Shown here one piece after another: positions 16,645-24,849 of a stretch of DNA of 38,395 nucleotides. The DNA is from Clostridiales bacterium UBA2432 (GTDB lineage: Bacteria; Bacillota; Clostridia; Lachnospirales; Vallitaleaceae): the NCBI GenBank assembly GCA_002342805.1, contig DDQW01000028.1, forward strand, positions 38,423-76,817. The letters are read 5' to 3'. The translations under genes were made by a program, and so were the position numbers. Below the pieces are notes generated by a model. The model searched no databases, was not told the DNA's origin, and saw only the letters and a program-made list of their open reading frames with translations. Positions within the stretch are counted from its first letter, which is position 1, and each line of letters opens with the position of its first letter.

Positions 16645-17631
16645 ATGTCTCAACCTTTTCACCAAAGTGATATTTTTTTGATTTGTAACGAATCCGGAAC
16701 CGTTCTCGAGATATATGAAACAAAATTTATGAAAGCAAATCCCTTTAAACTTGGGCATAATCTTGCCGAGTCAATATCTGAAGATTCTTTGGAACATTTT
16801 TTTGATTTTTTACGTCAACTTCATTCTAAGGGATTTTCAAATGATCATACGATAACTTCTACATGCAATAAGGCAAACCTGTCTTACTTTATGTCTGGTA
16901 TTGAGCGAAAAAAACGTATTTTCATTTTAGCGACACTGATTGATGATTTAAAGTTGCAATTGGATGAGGAACTGATGCGAATTAATAACGAGCAGACCAA
17001 TTATTTTCGCATGACACTTAAGGAAAGTATTGTCAGACACCGAGAATATGAACGTCTCGAAAATGAGCGCCTTGATGAAATCTCAAAACTCAATAACGAA
17101 CTCGTGAATTCGCGACGTGAACTCTCAAAAAAAAATCAACAGTTAAATGCGTTAAACGAAAAGCTTGAACGTCAAGCTATACATGACCCAATGACTGGCC
17201 TCTTAAATCGTCGCCAGCTCGTTGAACTCTTTACCGAATCAAAAGAACGAGCCAAGCGAATGAATATGAAACTCATTATAGCCAGTATTGATATTAACCA
17301 CTTTAAGCAAGTCAATGACCAGCTTGGCCATGCCGAAGGAGACCGCTTACTCATTTATTTTGCTGATTTGGCTCGAAAAATGACTCGTCAAGGCTTTGAC
17401 TATATTTTTCGTGTCGGCGGTGACGAGTTCCTATTTATTTTATTAGACTGCTCATTGGAAAATGCAAACGCTATTTATGACCGAATTAATGCATCTTTTA
17501 TTTTAGAAACTTCCATTGCTTCCTTAGCTTTTGGAGCAATAGAAATTAATCCGACCGAAGCAACTACACTTGATGAGTGTTTACATATTGCAGACGAACG
17601 CATGTATGCACATAAGAAAAAATTTCGTTAA
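16645..17631 (+). CDS. GGDEF diguanylate cyclase with PAS-like and coiled-coil regions
   Basis: A 328-residue cytoplasmic protein expected to make c-di-GMP from two GTP. Residues 8-100 resemble a PAS-type sensor fold, 105-175 are a charged coiled coil and 176-328 a GGDEF domain with DPMTGLLNRR, the metal/substrate region DINHFKQVND and an intact GGDEF at 258-262. The inhibitory RxxD site five residues before GGDEF is not kept (QGFD there), so product inhibition may be absent. The start is 4 bp after the cobalamin-protein stop and its AGGTGA overlaps that stop, so the pair is translationally coupled. The coiled coil would let the cobalamin protein alter dimer geometry. Confidence 0.92.
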   Translation: MSQPFHQSDIFLICNESGTVLEIYETKFMKANPFKLGHNLAESISEDSLEHFFDFLRQLHSKGFSNDHTITSTCNKANLSYFMSGIERKKRIFILATLIDDLKLQLDEELMRINNEQTNYFRMTLKESIVRHREYERLENERLDEISKLNNELVNSRRELSKKNQQLNALNEKLERQAIHDPMTGLLNRRQLVELFTESKERAKRMNMKLIIASIDINHFKQVNDQLGHAEGDRLLIYFADLARKMTRQGFDYIFRVGGDEFLFILLDCSLENANAIYDRINASFILETSIASLAFGAIEINPTEATTLDECLHIADERMYAHKKKFR

Positions 17632-17642
17632 CTTTTAAAAAT

Positions 17643-17661
17643 GTTTATAAGAAATATAAAC
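17643..17661 (-). terminator. Terminator at the end of the rhamnogalacturonan operon
   Basis: A perfect 7-bp inverted repeat, GTTTATA and TATAAAC, with a 5-base loop, overlaps the GH105 stop codon and is followed on the minus strand by ATTTTTAAAAG. It sits between two convergent genes and may act weakly in both directions. The stem is AT-rich. Confidence 0.5.
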
Positions 17662-18766
17662 TTTCCGTCAATGCAAGTAGACCTAAGGATTGTCCATATG
17701 CCATGGGCGCAATAATAATATCCTTGTAATGTTGCGCATCCATTCCAATACCTGTACCTGCCGATACCCCTGTTAGGGTCCCCGTTTCATCAACTGCATT
17801 TGCAATTCCTTCAATTGCTTTAAGGGCATGTTCTTGATAGGATGCATCTAAATATCCGTATCGAACTCCTTGCAAAATCCCGGCAGCAATTCCCGCAGAA
17901 CCAGAGACTTCTAAATAACTGGTCGGATCATCTACGACTGTATGCCACAAACCGCTTGATGCATCTTGGAGTTTAATCAGTTGATCGACTTGCGCTAAAT
18001 AGGTATCTTGAATATATGTGACTATAGCTTGTGGCAGCGTATCTTTCGACGCTTGCAAATATTCAATAATTCCAAAGGTAAACCAGGCATTACCTCGTCC
18101 CCAATAGATTTCTCCGAAATTGTCCTTACGCAAAAAACTCCAGCCGTGATAAAAGAGCCCTGTTTTCTTATCATATAAATACTTAATATGAATAAGCACT
18201 TGCTTTAAGGCCTCGTCGCGCCATTCTTTTCGATTATGTTTATGTCCCATTTTATTCAAAAAGAGAACAGCCATAAACAGTGTATCAATCCATAGCTCAC
18301 CTTCATTAAGCCGAACCCCCATGCGATCACCAATTGCGCTGGTTACATGTTGGAATCCACCTTCTTTCGTTTTTGGTAAATGTTCCATCAACCATTCTGC
18401 GCGTTGAACACATAGTTCATCAAATCCTTGATCTCCTATGCGTTTAGCGAGCTCTGTTAAGGTTAAGAAGGGGGCTGTTGTATTAATATTTTGTGAGGGT
18501 AGCCCTATGACAATGTTATCCAGATACCACTGATTTAGAAAGCTATCATACCGTTTATCATCAAAGTATTCTTGTAGTTTTATCAAACCAAAGAGGCCAA
18601 CACCTTGAGGCCAATCCCATTCTTTAATTCCAAAATCCCGTTCGATAAGCCCTTTTTTATGCGCATCTTCTGATGTTGTTTTATCCTTCTCATTATCTGC
18701 TTCACCGAGTGTCATTAATCGTTCAACAATCGCTTCAATTTTTTCCATGATTTCTTGTTTATTCAT
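17645..18766 (-). CDS. Unsaturated rhamnogalacturonyl hydrolase, GH105 (YteR-like)
   Basis: A 373-residue (alpha/alpha)6-barrel hydrolase that removes the 4,5-unsaturated galacturonyl residue left at the non-reducing end by rhamnogalacturonan lyase. Family marks are WDWPQGVGLFGL (50-61), the catalytic Asp161 in GELWIDTLFMAVLFL, WGRGNAWFTFG and the late SYLEVSGSAGIAAG. There is no signal peptide, so it is cytoplasmic. Its ATG overlaps the stop of the 925-residue hydrolase gene by one base (TAATG). It is the last gene of the operon and completes the lyase-hydrolase pair. Confidence 0.93.
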   Translation of the reverse strand: MNKQEIMEKIEAIVERLMTLGEADNEKDKTTSEDAHKKGLIERDFGIKEWDWPQGVGLFGLIKLQEYFDDKRYDSFLNQWYLDNIVIGLPSQNINTTAPFLTLTELAKRIGDQGFDELCVQRAEWLMEHLPKTKEGGFQHVTSAIGDRMGVRLNEGELWIDTLFMAVLFLNKMGHKHNRKEWRDEALKQVLIHIKYLYDKKTGLFYHGWSFLRKDNFGEIYWGRGNAWFTFGIIEYLQASKDTLPQAIVTYIQDTYLAQVDQLIKLQDASSGLWHTVVDDPTSYLEVSGSAGIAAGILQGVRYGYLDASYQEHALKAIEGIANAVDETGTLTGVSAGTGIGMDAQHYKDIIIAPMAYGQSLGLLALTESLYFL

Positions 18767-21543
18767 TATAACTTCCTTTCATATACCCTATATGCTTCTT
18801 GAGGCTCTTTATTCGGTCGATAGTACTGATTTTCATAATACCCTAAACGTGTGGTTGATGCAATGATTTCAACTTTATTTTTTCCTATTTTCCATGCGTC
18901 TCCCACGTCCCATATATATGGAGCGAATACGTTTGTACCCATATCTTGATCATTCACCCGTAGTGTGGCACTTTGTTGGAAGGCCGGATCATCAATTCTA
19001 AACCATTGAATCTCAGTTTGACTCCTATAGGTATATTCATAGATGATATCTCCGGCATAATGGGGAATTCCCATTGCTTGATAATCTGCAAATTTTCCTT
19101 CAGTTTTTTTTGCAATTAACATATATTTTTCATCCTTGAATTGAACCGAAAAATCGCCGACAATATATATGGGTACCAAAACGCCATCCCAGGAATGTTT
19201 TGCATTTAGCTGGATTTCTATGTGATTCAACCCCTGTAATAAATAGGATGTAATGGATATCTCATAGCCCTGCTCTGTAAGATTCTTATCTTGAATAATT
19301 TCCTCTTGATCAAGGTCGTATCCGTTAATTCCAATCGACCACTGGCCACGTATTCCTTTTTTTTCAATGCGCAGTTTTATTGCTTGACGATTTTCAAGAA
19401 TAAATTGTGTTCTATATCGAGCTTGAATTTCAGAAAAAAGCAGTTGCTTGGGTGTTCCAAACTGATCATGGCGCTTAACCTGGAGCATAAAGTTGCCCTC
19501 TTCAAGCTGATCAATGATTGGTTTCGCCTTTACTGGGTGGCTTTGACCTTGCAGGGTTAAATCCCATGTATCGATACGCAAGGCATTTTCTTGTACTAAG
19601 TCAAACCGACAGGATTCTTGGCTATCAAAAACCCACGATGCTTCTTCATCAAATGCATAGGCTTGATTGACTTGCCCATCTTTGATAAGCAGGCTTTCAA
19701 ATGGCTGTAAATGCAATGTACTAAGAAGGTGACCTTCTTGATTAATCAACTGGACTTCCCCTTGAAACATGCCGGTATTGACCACAAAATGATAATCTGT
19801 TTCTTCTTTTTTCCATGCAATGGCGTAAATGCCTTCAACGCTTCGTCCTTGGTGAAGGACTTGAAGCCTTGGAATCTTTAAGTCAATGCACTTCTGTAAA
19901 ACCCCATCCAAAGATATCTCATCGGAATCAACAAGGACCCTAAATAAATCTTCCCCATAGCCAAGACCTTCATCCCGTTTGACACACGCTTTGACAAGGG
20001 AGGGATCCATGATATAAAAATCGTAGCCGGCTTGAAACAAGCGCTGTTGCAACTCTTCAAAAAGCTTTAGCCTATTTTCCCGTTCTTCTTTTGTTTTATA
20101 TGTCCACGTTGATGTTATGGGGTCAATTAATGCAAGTTGAATATTCCGTCGCCCCCCCTGCATGGCAGAAACGATGGTCTGGACATAGGTTGACAGATGT
20201 TTTTGATGTTGATACCAGGGCATTTGAAAAAATCCGGATGGAGGCGCATCGTGCTTGGTCAATCCTTGCGCGTTACCATAATAAGCATGATTTACAAAAA
20301 GTGTAATCCCTTGTAAGAGTAACCAGTCATAGGTCCACTTCATATCTTGAATCTCCATTCCCCATCCAATACTATGAAAAGACTCACATAAAGCGCTCTC
20401 TTTTTGATAAAAATGGGCGGCTGAAGCTGCAATTTTCCCATTGGCTCGATACCGTCGGCTAAACAAGTCCGGTTTAGTCCCAACCTTTTGATGTCCTGCA
20501 TCAATGCCGGGAATATCCATATATGCAAGTTGATGACTTCGTAAAATGGGCTTTTCACCGATATATTTTAAGTTATTTTCATGACACCATGCTTGAATTT
20601 TTTTGTCGTAGGATTCTATGAAGCCCTCCACTAGGCAATCATAATAATCATAACGAATCGTTGCTGCCTCCTCATGACTATCTAAGATTAATGCCGGAAG
20701 CTCCTCAAGTAAATTTCTTCCTGTTGCTTCACGATAGATCTTTGGCATACGGGGGGACCAAGGTATTAATCGATCTTCATATCCTGTGGGATGAATTTCA
20801 TCGGTAAAAAAACCTTGAATGGTTGCTCCAAAGTATTCACTTAGCTGTTTTTTATAAAGCTCATGGGTCGTTTCAATAAAATAATCAACCGCATCCGGAT
20901 TCATTGGGTCAACAAAATAATCATAATATTTATGGCCCCGAAGGGGTACCTCCATGAAAATAACGATTTTATACAAACCTTTAGGGACTTGTAAATCTAA
21001 TTGATAATATGCATCACAGGCTAAAAAGCGTTTTTGATTATAGGCTGTTAATCCTACTTCGTGATAAACTTCTTCTCGAAATAAACTTCCGATTTGTGCC
21101 TGAATATCAATGCCTTCCTTTAGGTCAATCGAGTCTTCTTCACAACCTATGGGAAATGCTTTCGCATAAAGCGGCCTTCCCCACTCTAATTCAAAAGAGT
21201 GGTCTTGTGCTTCCGATTTTATCTCGTGTGTATATATGTGAGGGACGATATGCTTGGCTTCAAACTCCGGATGATCAAGAACCACTTTGCCTCCGGATAT
21301 ACCACTTGGATAGGGTTGCTCATCATATAGCCATACAAGCATTTGGTATTTTTTGGCTTCTTCAATGGCAAGTCGCACACGGTTAAACCATTTTTGAGAT
21401 AAATACGGTATGGTCAAGCCTTGCCTGGCACACAAAACAAAGCCTGTGATGCCTTGTTCATCCATTCTATAAATTTGTTCTTTGATTGTTTCTTCATCCA
21501 TGTCACCATTCCAAAACCAGAATGGATGTATACCATAACTCAT
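18766..21543 (-). CDS. Large cytoplasmic glycoside hydrolase, GH106-like, probable alpha-L-rhamnosidase
   Basis: A 925-residue protein without a signal peptide. The N-terminal TIM-barrel-like part begins GIHPFWFWNGDM and has WLYDEQPYPSGISGG (71-85), a pattern seen in GH106-type rhamnosidases. Acidic pairs that could be catalytic occur in GFFTDEIHP (Asp248/Glu249), ALCESFHSIGWGMEIQ (Glu387, Glu397) and nearby. The C-terminal 250 residues look like a beta-sandwich carbohydrate-binding domain. It lies 15 bp after the deacetylase stop and overlaps the GH105 start, so a role in removing rhamnose from rhamnogalacturonan fragments fits. Family assignment is by motif memory and context; a related unnumbered TIM-barrel family is possible. 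Confidence 0.6.
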   Translation of the reverse strand: MSYGIHPFWFWNGDMDEETIKEQIYRMDEQGITGFVLCARQGLTIPYLSQKWFNRVRLAIEEAKKYQMLVWLYDEQPYPSGISGGKVVLDHPEFEAKHIVPHIYTHEIKSEAQDHSFELEWGRPLYAKAFPIGCEEDSIDLKEGIDIQAQIGSLFREEVYHEVGLTAYNQKRFLACDAYYQLDLQVPKGLYKIVIFMEVPLRGHKYYDYFVDPMNPDAVDYFIETTHELYKKQLSEYFGATIQGFFTDEIHPTGYEDRLIPWSPRMPKIYREATGRNLLEELPALILDSHEEAATIRYDYYDCLVEGFIESYDKKIQAWCHENNLKYIGEKPILRSHQLAYMDIPGIDAGHQKVGTKPDLFSRRYRANGKIAASAAHFYQKESALCESFHSIGWGMEIQDMKWTYDWLLLQGITLFVNHAYYGNAQGLTKHDAPPSGFFQMPWYQHQKHLSTYVQTIVSAMQGGRRNIQLALIDPITSTWTYKTKEERENRLKLFEELQQRLFQAGYDFYIMDPSLVKACVKRDEGLGYGEDLFRVLVDSDEISLDGVLQKCIDLKIPRLQVLHQGRSVEGIYAIAWKKEETDYHFVVNTGMFQGEVQLINQEGHLLSTLHLQPFESLLIKDGQVNQAYAFDEEASWVFDSQESCRFDLVQENALRIDTWDLTLQGQSHPVKAKPIIDQLEEGNFMLQVKRHDQFGTPKQLLFSEIQARYRTQFILENRQAIKLRIEKKGIRGQWSIGINGYDLDQEEIIQDKNLTEQGYEISITSYLLQGLNHIEIQLNAKHSWDGVLVPIYIVGDFSVQFKDEKYMLIAKKTEGKFADYQAMGIPHYAGDIIYEYTYRSQTEIQWFRIDDPAFQQSATLRVNDQDMGTNVFAPYIWDVGDAWKIGKNKVEIIASTTRLGYYENQYYRPNKEPQEAYRVYERKL

Positions 21544-21558
21544 TATGTATCCTCTTCT

Positions 21559-22353
21559 CTAGAGATTATTTAATCCCGGCTCTATAGCCACCTTGACTCC
21601 ATCCACATCTAGCCATAATGTAAGATGAGATGCATTGAGCACTTGGGTTCGCTCTGTATTAAATTGCAGACGATCAAGGGCTTTCATATAGTCAACGATT
21701 TCAATATTTGTTGCATACCATATATCTTCTTTTCCACCGACCGTCCGGCAGATCTCTTCAATAATTTCCCAGTTATTATCATTGTCAAATTCATAACTGT
21801 GTCCCCAAATATAGAGCAGATATAGATATTGGGTCTTGTGCAAGTCAACAAATTCTTTGGCACAATCTAAGCCATGTTGATTGTGATGACAGGTTGCTTG
21901 CCATTCATTAAAATCTTTCGGCAGTTTAAAGCTTTGGTGTCCTCCGACTATGCGTGAGTACTCAATACCTAAGTGAGGTAACACCTCCATAATACGTTGG
22001 TTATAGGACCCATTCGGATAGGACATTCCTCGGACCGGATAGCCCACAATCTTCTCTAATTCTTTACGATCTTCCATGACTTGAACAATGATCTCTTCTT
22101 TGGGTGAGCGTTCAATGGTTGGATGGGTATAGGTATGTGCTGATACCTCATGCCCTTCATATAATCCTTTTATTTCATCTTTGGGAATACGGTCTTGGCT
22201 TCCTATTAGACCTGCATTTAAGTGAAATGTTCCTCGAACGCCATAACGATTCATAATCTCGATTAAGCGTCGATCTGCACATTTCCCATCATCATAGCTT
22301 AAGGTAAACACTTTATGCTTTCCTTCCGGAAAACAGTAATATATTTTTCGCAT
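21559..22353 (-). CDS. Polysaccharide deacetylase family protein (CE4/NodB type)
   Basis: A 264-residue metal-dependent deacetylase. The NodB domain shows TLSYDDG with Asp21/Asp22, HTYTHP with metal-binding His73 and His77, and MSYPNGSY near 115-122. Most CE4 enzymes are exported and act on peptidoglycan, chitin or xylan; this one has no signal peptide and is placed 3 bp after the lyase gene. In this operon it may remove acetyl groups from imported rhamnogalacturonan-I oligosaccharides, whose galacturonic acid is often acetylated. A beta-rich C-terminal segment ends in DGVKVAIEPG. Confidence 0.87.
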   Translation of the reverse strand: MRKIYYCFPEGKHKVFTLSYDDGKCADRRLIEIMNRYGVRGTFHLNAGLIGSQDRIPKDEIKGLYEGHEVSAHTYTHPTIERSPKEEIIVQVMEDRKELEKIVGYPVRGMSYPNGSYNQRIMEVLPHLGIEYSRIVGGHQSFKLPKDFNEWQATCHHNQHGLDCAKEFVDLHKTQYLYLLYIWGHSYEFDNDNNWEIIEEICRTVGGKEDIWYATNIEIVDYMKALDRLQFNTERTQVLNASHLTLWLDVDGVKVAIEPGLNNL

Positions 22354-22356
22354 TGA

Positions 22357-24786
22357 TCATCTCTTCCTTTCAAATACATTTTTCCAGTCCATATCACTGG
22401 CATAATAGAACTCTGGATAACAAGGCTGATTGTAACAATTGTTTTGCCAGGCAATTCCGGTTCGATATTGTATGTCATGCATTAGGGTATATAACTTATG
22501 TTTCGTTAATTCTGTATTCGTATAGATTCTTATACCGGAATTATCTGCTTTTCTTAAGACTAACTCTTCTCTAAAATCACCAAATAAGTCGGCAATCAAA
22601 CAAGGATTTCCCTTGGTTCCATTATTAGTCGCCATGCCTTCCGGTTTAAGCATCACACCATGTTCATTATCATGAATGACACCGGAATGGGTTTCATGAA
22701 CATAATCGACACCATCCAAAATCTGTGTTGTCAAATCCCCTGACCACCGAATGGATTGATTGGTTCCAAGCAAAGGTATGTCTAACTTATTGCCATGACA
22801 ATCAAAGGTCTCACGTACCCATACTTGCAAGCCACGACTTTTTGGATCAATATCTCCAATCATACATCGGCCTAAATCTGTTTCGGCATATTCTCCGAAA
22901 ATGACCTCACCACTTTCTGCATCCCGAAGAGCAAATCCGTATGGCGCATCTTGTGCCCCTTCAAACACGCTAAAAATCTCTAGTCCAGGCTTATCCGGAT
23001 TGATATTGGCTATGTGCATGGCATCACCGTGACCGAGTTTTGCCTCTTGTCCATTCGGAAGATGTCCATAACTGCTATAGAGAAGAGAACCATCATGATC
23101 AATAAGGGCTGCTCCATAAATAATCTCTTGATATCCGTCACCATCCACGTCTGCCGTAGCCAAACTATGATTTCCTTGACCGGCTAACTTACCATAAATC
23201 GGGTCACTCCCTTGATGAAGATGGGCTTGGTCATTGAAGGGATTGTCCATGAGAACATGACCGGAATCTATGGAAAAGTGTTCACGATGTCGCCCGTCTT
23301 TAAAGCGGTAGGCCACTAGGGTTGTCCGTGTATAATATCCCCTTGCCACAATAAGGTATGGATTTTCTCCATCTAAGTAGGCCACTCCGGATAAGAAGCG
23401 ATCGACACGATTACACGGTTCAATACGTGGCATAGCATAATCTCCCCACATTAGTCCATCGTCTTGGCGACCAAACTTAAACAAAATTGTCTCAAGCTCT
23501 TGACCATCACCGGCAAACATGGTTAAGTATTCGGGGCCTTCATATATAAATCCTTCAAAATCTTCTAAATGATTTTTTTCACTTCGGCTAGGTGCATATT
23601 CGTGTATAAAATAGTCCACTAATGCCCTTGCATCATCACGATTTAATGGATAGGTATAGCGTATAGGTATGTCAAAACATGTTTCAAGTGTTTTAGGCCA
23701 TCGCCCTGCAAGGACTTCCGGATGCTTATGCCACTCCATAAAAACTCGAACTAAGTGATTCTCATAGTCTTTTGCACTGCATACATAATTATCGTCATGA
23801 GTAACTCCTTGGTCTTTATCCGATTTAGGTAGTGTTATATAGTCCACTGAGGCCACACGGCCATCTTCATGATACCGTGTCATTCGTGTTCCGGGTGCGG
23901 TCTTGACCGACATCTCCGCTTTGCCGTCACCATCAAAATCATAAACCATAAACTGCGTATAATGAGCTCCTGCACGAATATTAACCCCCATATCTAATCG
24001 CCATAGCAAGCGTCCGTCAAGTTTATAGCAATCAATGAAGCACTTGCCTGTATAACCTTTAATCGAAACGTCATGGGAATTACTAGGATCCCATTTTACA
24101 ATGTATTCATACTCGCCATCACCATCCACATCTCCCACACTCATATCATTGATGGTATAGTGATAGGCCTCACCTGTTGGGGTGATACCAGGTTCAGGTA
24201 TTTCCATGGCTATATCGATGTAATTGCTTCCCGATGCAAATGAACGAACGCCTTTACACTGTTCACCTTCCTGACCTTCAAAAACAGGTGTAACTGCATA
24301 TTGATCTTCACAGCTTCCTTCACGATCAATAAAATTTGTTGAATCCGTAATCGTTGCATACCTTTCCCCGTTTTTATAGATTATAAAATCATATCCTGTG
24401 AGTCCAGTCTCACTATATCCTTTAACTTCATCACGCATCAACCGCCAACTTAAAAAAATCCCGTCTGGGCATTTTGCTGCTATAAGTCCCCGATTCAAGG
24501 CCTCTAATTGTTCCTTAAACTGTCCTTGTACTGGTGTTCTTAATACATCACTGACCATAACTTCTTGGCCATTGTCATCGACCATTGCTATTTTTATATA
24601 ATGTGGTACATGGGTTGATTTTTGCAAAGTATATTCTGTCTCCAAGGTTTTATCCATGCGTTTAAAAACCATCGTATCATGATTATAGTCTGCCCAATAT
24701 ACATAATAGATAGCCTTGTCTTTAATAGGGTTCCATGTGACGGTTACCTCTTGGTCTTGAACTTCTTTTATCTCTAATTTTAACAT
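22357..24786 (-). CDS. Rhamnogalacturonan lyase, PL11 (YesW/YesX type), intracellular
   Basis: An 809-residue lyase that cleaves the rhamnogalacturonan-I backbone by beta-elimination. The first 95 residues look like a fibronectin-III-like domain; the PL11 fold starts at LNRGLIAAKCPDGIFLSWR (98-115). An eight-bladed propeller with calcium-type loops follows, for example VGDVDGDGEYEYIVKWDP (217-234), DFDGDGKAEMSVKTAPG and ADVDGDGYQEIIYGA. It is longer than the Bacillus enzymes (about 610-620) and lacks their signal peptide. The frame starts at a GTG inside the ribosome binding site; the ATG at 24786 with AAGGTGAG upstream is preferred. It is the fourth gene of the operon. Confidence 0.93.
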   Translation of the reverse strand: MLKLEIKEVQDQEVTVTWNPIKDKAIYYVYWADYNHDTMVFKRMDKTLETEYTLQKSTHVPHYIKIAMVDDNGQEVMVSDVLRTPVQGQFKEQLEALNRGLIAAKCPDGIFLSWRLMRDEVKGYSETGLTGYDFIIYKNGERYATITDSTNFIDREGSCEDQYAVTPVFEGQEGEQCKGVRSFASGSNYIDIAMEIPEPGITPTGEAYHYTINDMSVGDVDGDGEYEYIVKWDPSNSHDVSIKGYTGKCFIDCYKLDGRLLWRLDMGVNIRAGAHYTQFMVYDFDGDGKAEMSVKTAPGTRMTRYHEDGRVASVDYITLPKSDKDQGVTHDDNYVCSAKDYENHLVRVFMEWHKHPEVLAGRWPKTLETCFDIPIRYTYPLNRDDARALVDYFIHEYAPSRSEKNHLEDFEGFIYEGPEYLTMFAGDGQELETILFKFGRQDDGLMWGDYAMPRIEPCNRVDRFLSGVAYLDGENPYLIVARGYYTRTTLVAYRFKDGRHREHFSIDSGHVLMDNPFNDQAHLHQGSDPIYGKLAGQGNHSLATADVDGDGYQEIIYGAALIDHDGSLLYSSYGHLPNGQEAKLGHGDAMHIANINPDKPGLEIFSVFEGAQDAPYGFALRDAESGEVIFGEYAETDLGRCMIGDIDPKSRGLQVWVRETFDCHGNKLDIPLLGTNQSIRWSGDLTTQILDGVDYVHETHSGVIHDNEHGVMLKPEGMATNNGTKGNPCLIADLFGDFREELVLRKADNSGIRIYTNTELTKHKLYTLMHDIQYRTGIAWQNNCYNQPCYPEFYYASDMDWKNVFERKR

Positions 24787-24811
24787 AAATCTCACCTTCT
24801 ATAGCATAAAA

Positions 24812-24831
24812 GAGCCATCAAAAGATAGCCC
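24812..24831 (-). terminator. Hairpin between binding protein and lyase genes
   Basis: On the minus strand GGGCTATC-TTTT-GATGGCTC forms an 8-bp stem (two G-U pairs) followed by TTTTATGC. It lies in the 63-bp gap after the lipoprotein gene. Probably a partial terminator that keeps the lipoprotein and permeases more abundant than the enzymes. Confidence 0.55.
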
Positions 24832-24849
24832 TTTTTCTATACACTTTGA

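Noticed and set aside
21009..21386. 125-codon plus-strand ORF opposite the 925-residue hydrolase
   Set aside because: Lies wholly antisense to a well supported gene and has no recognisable domain.
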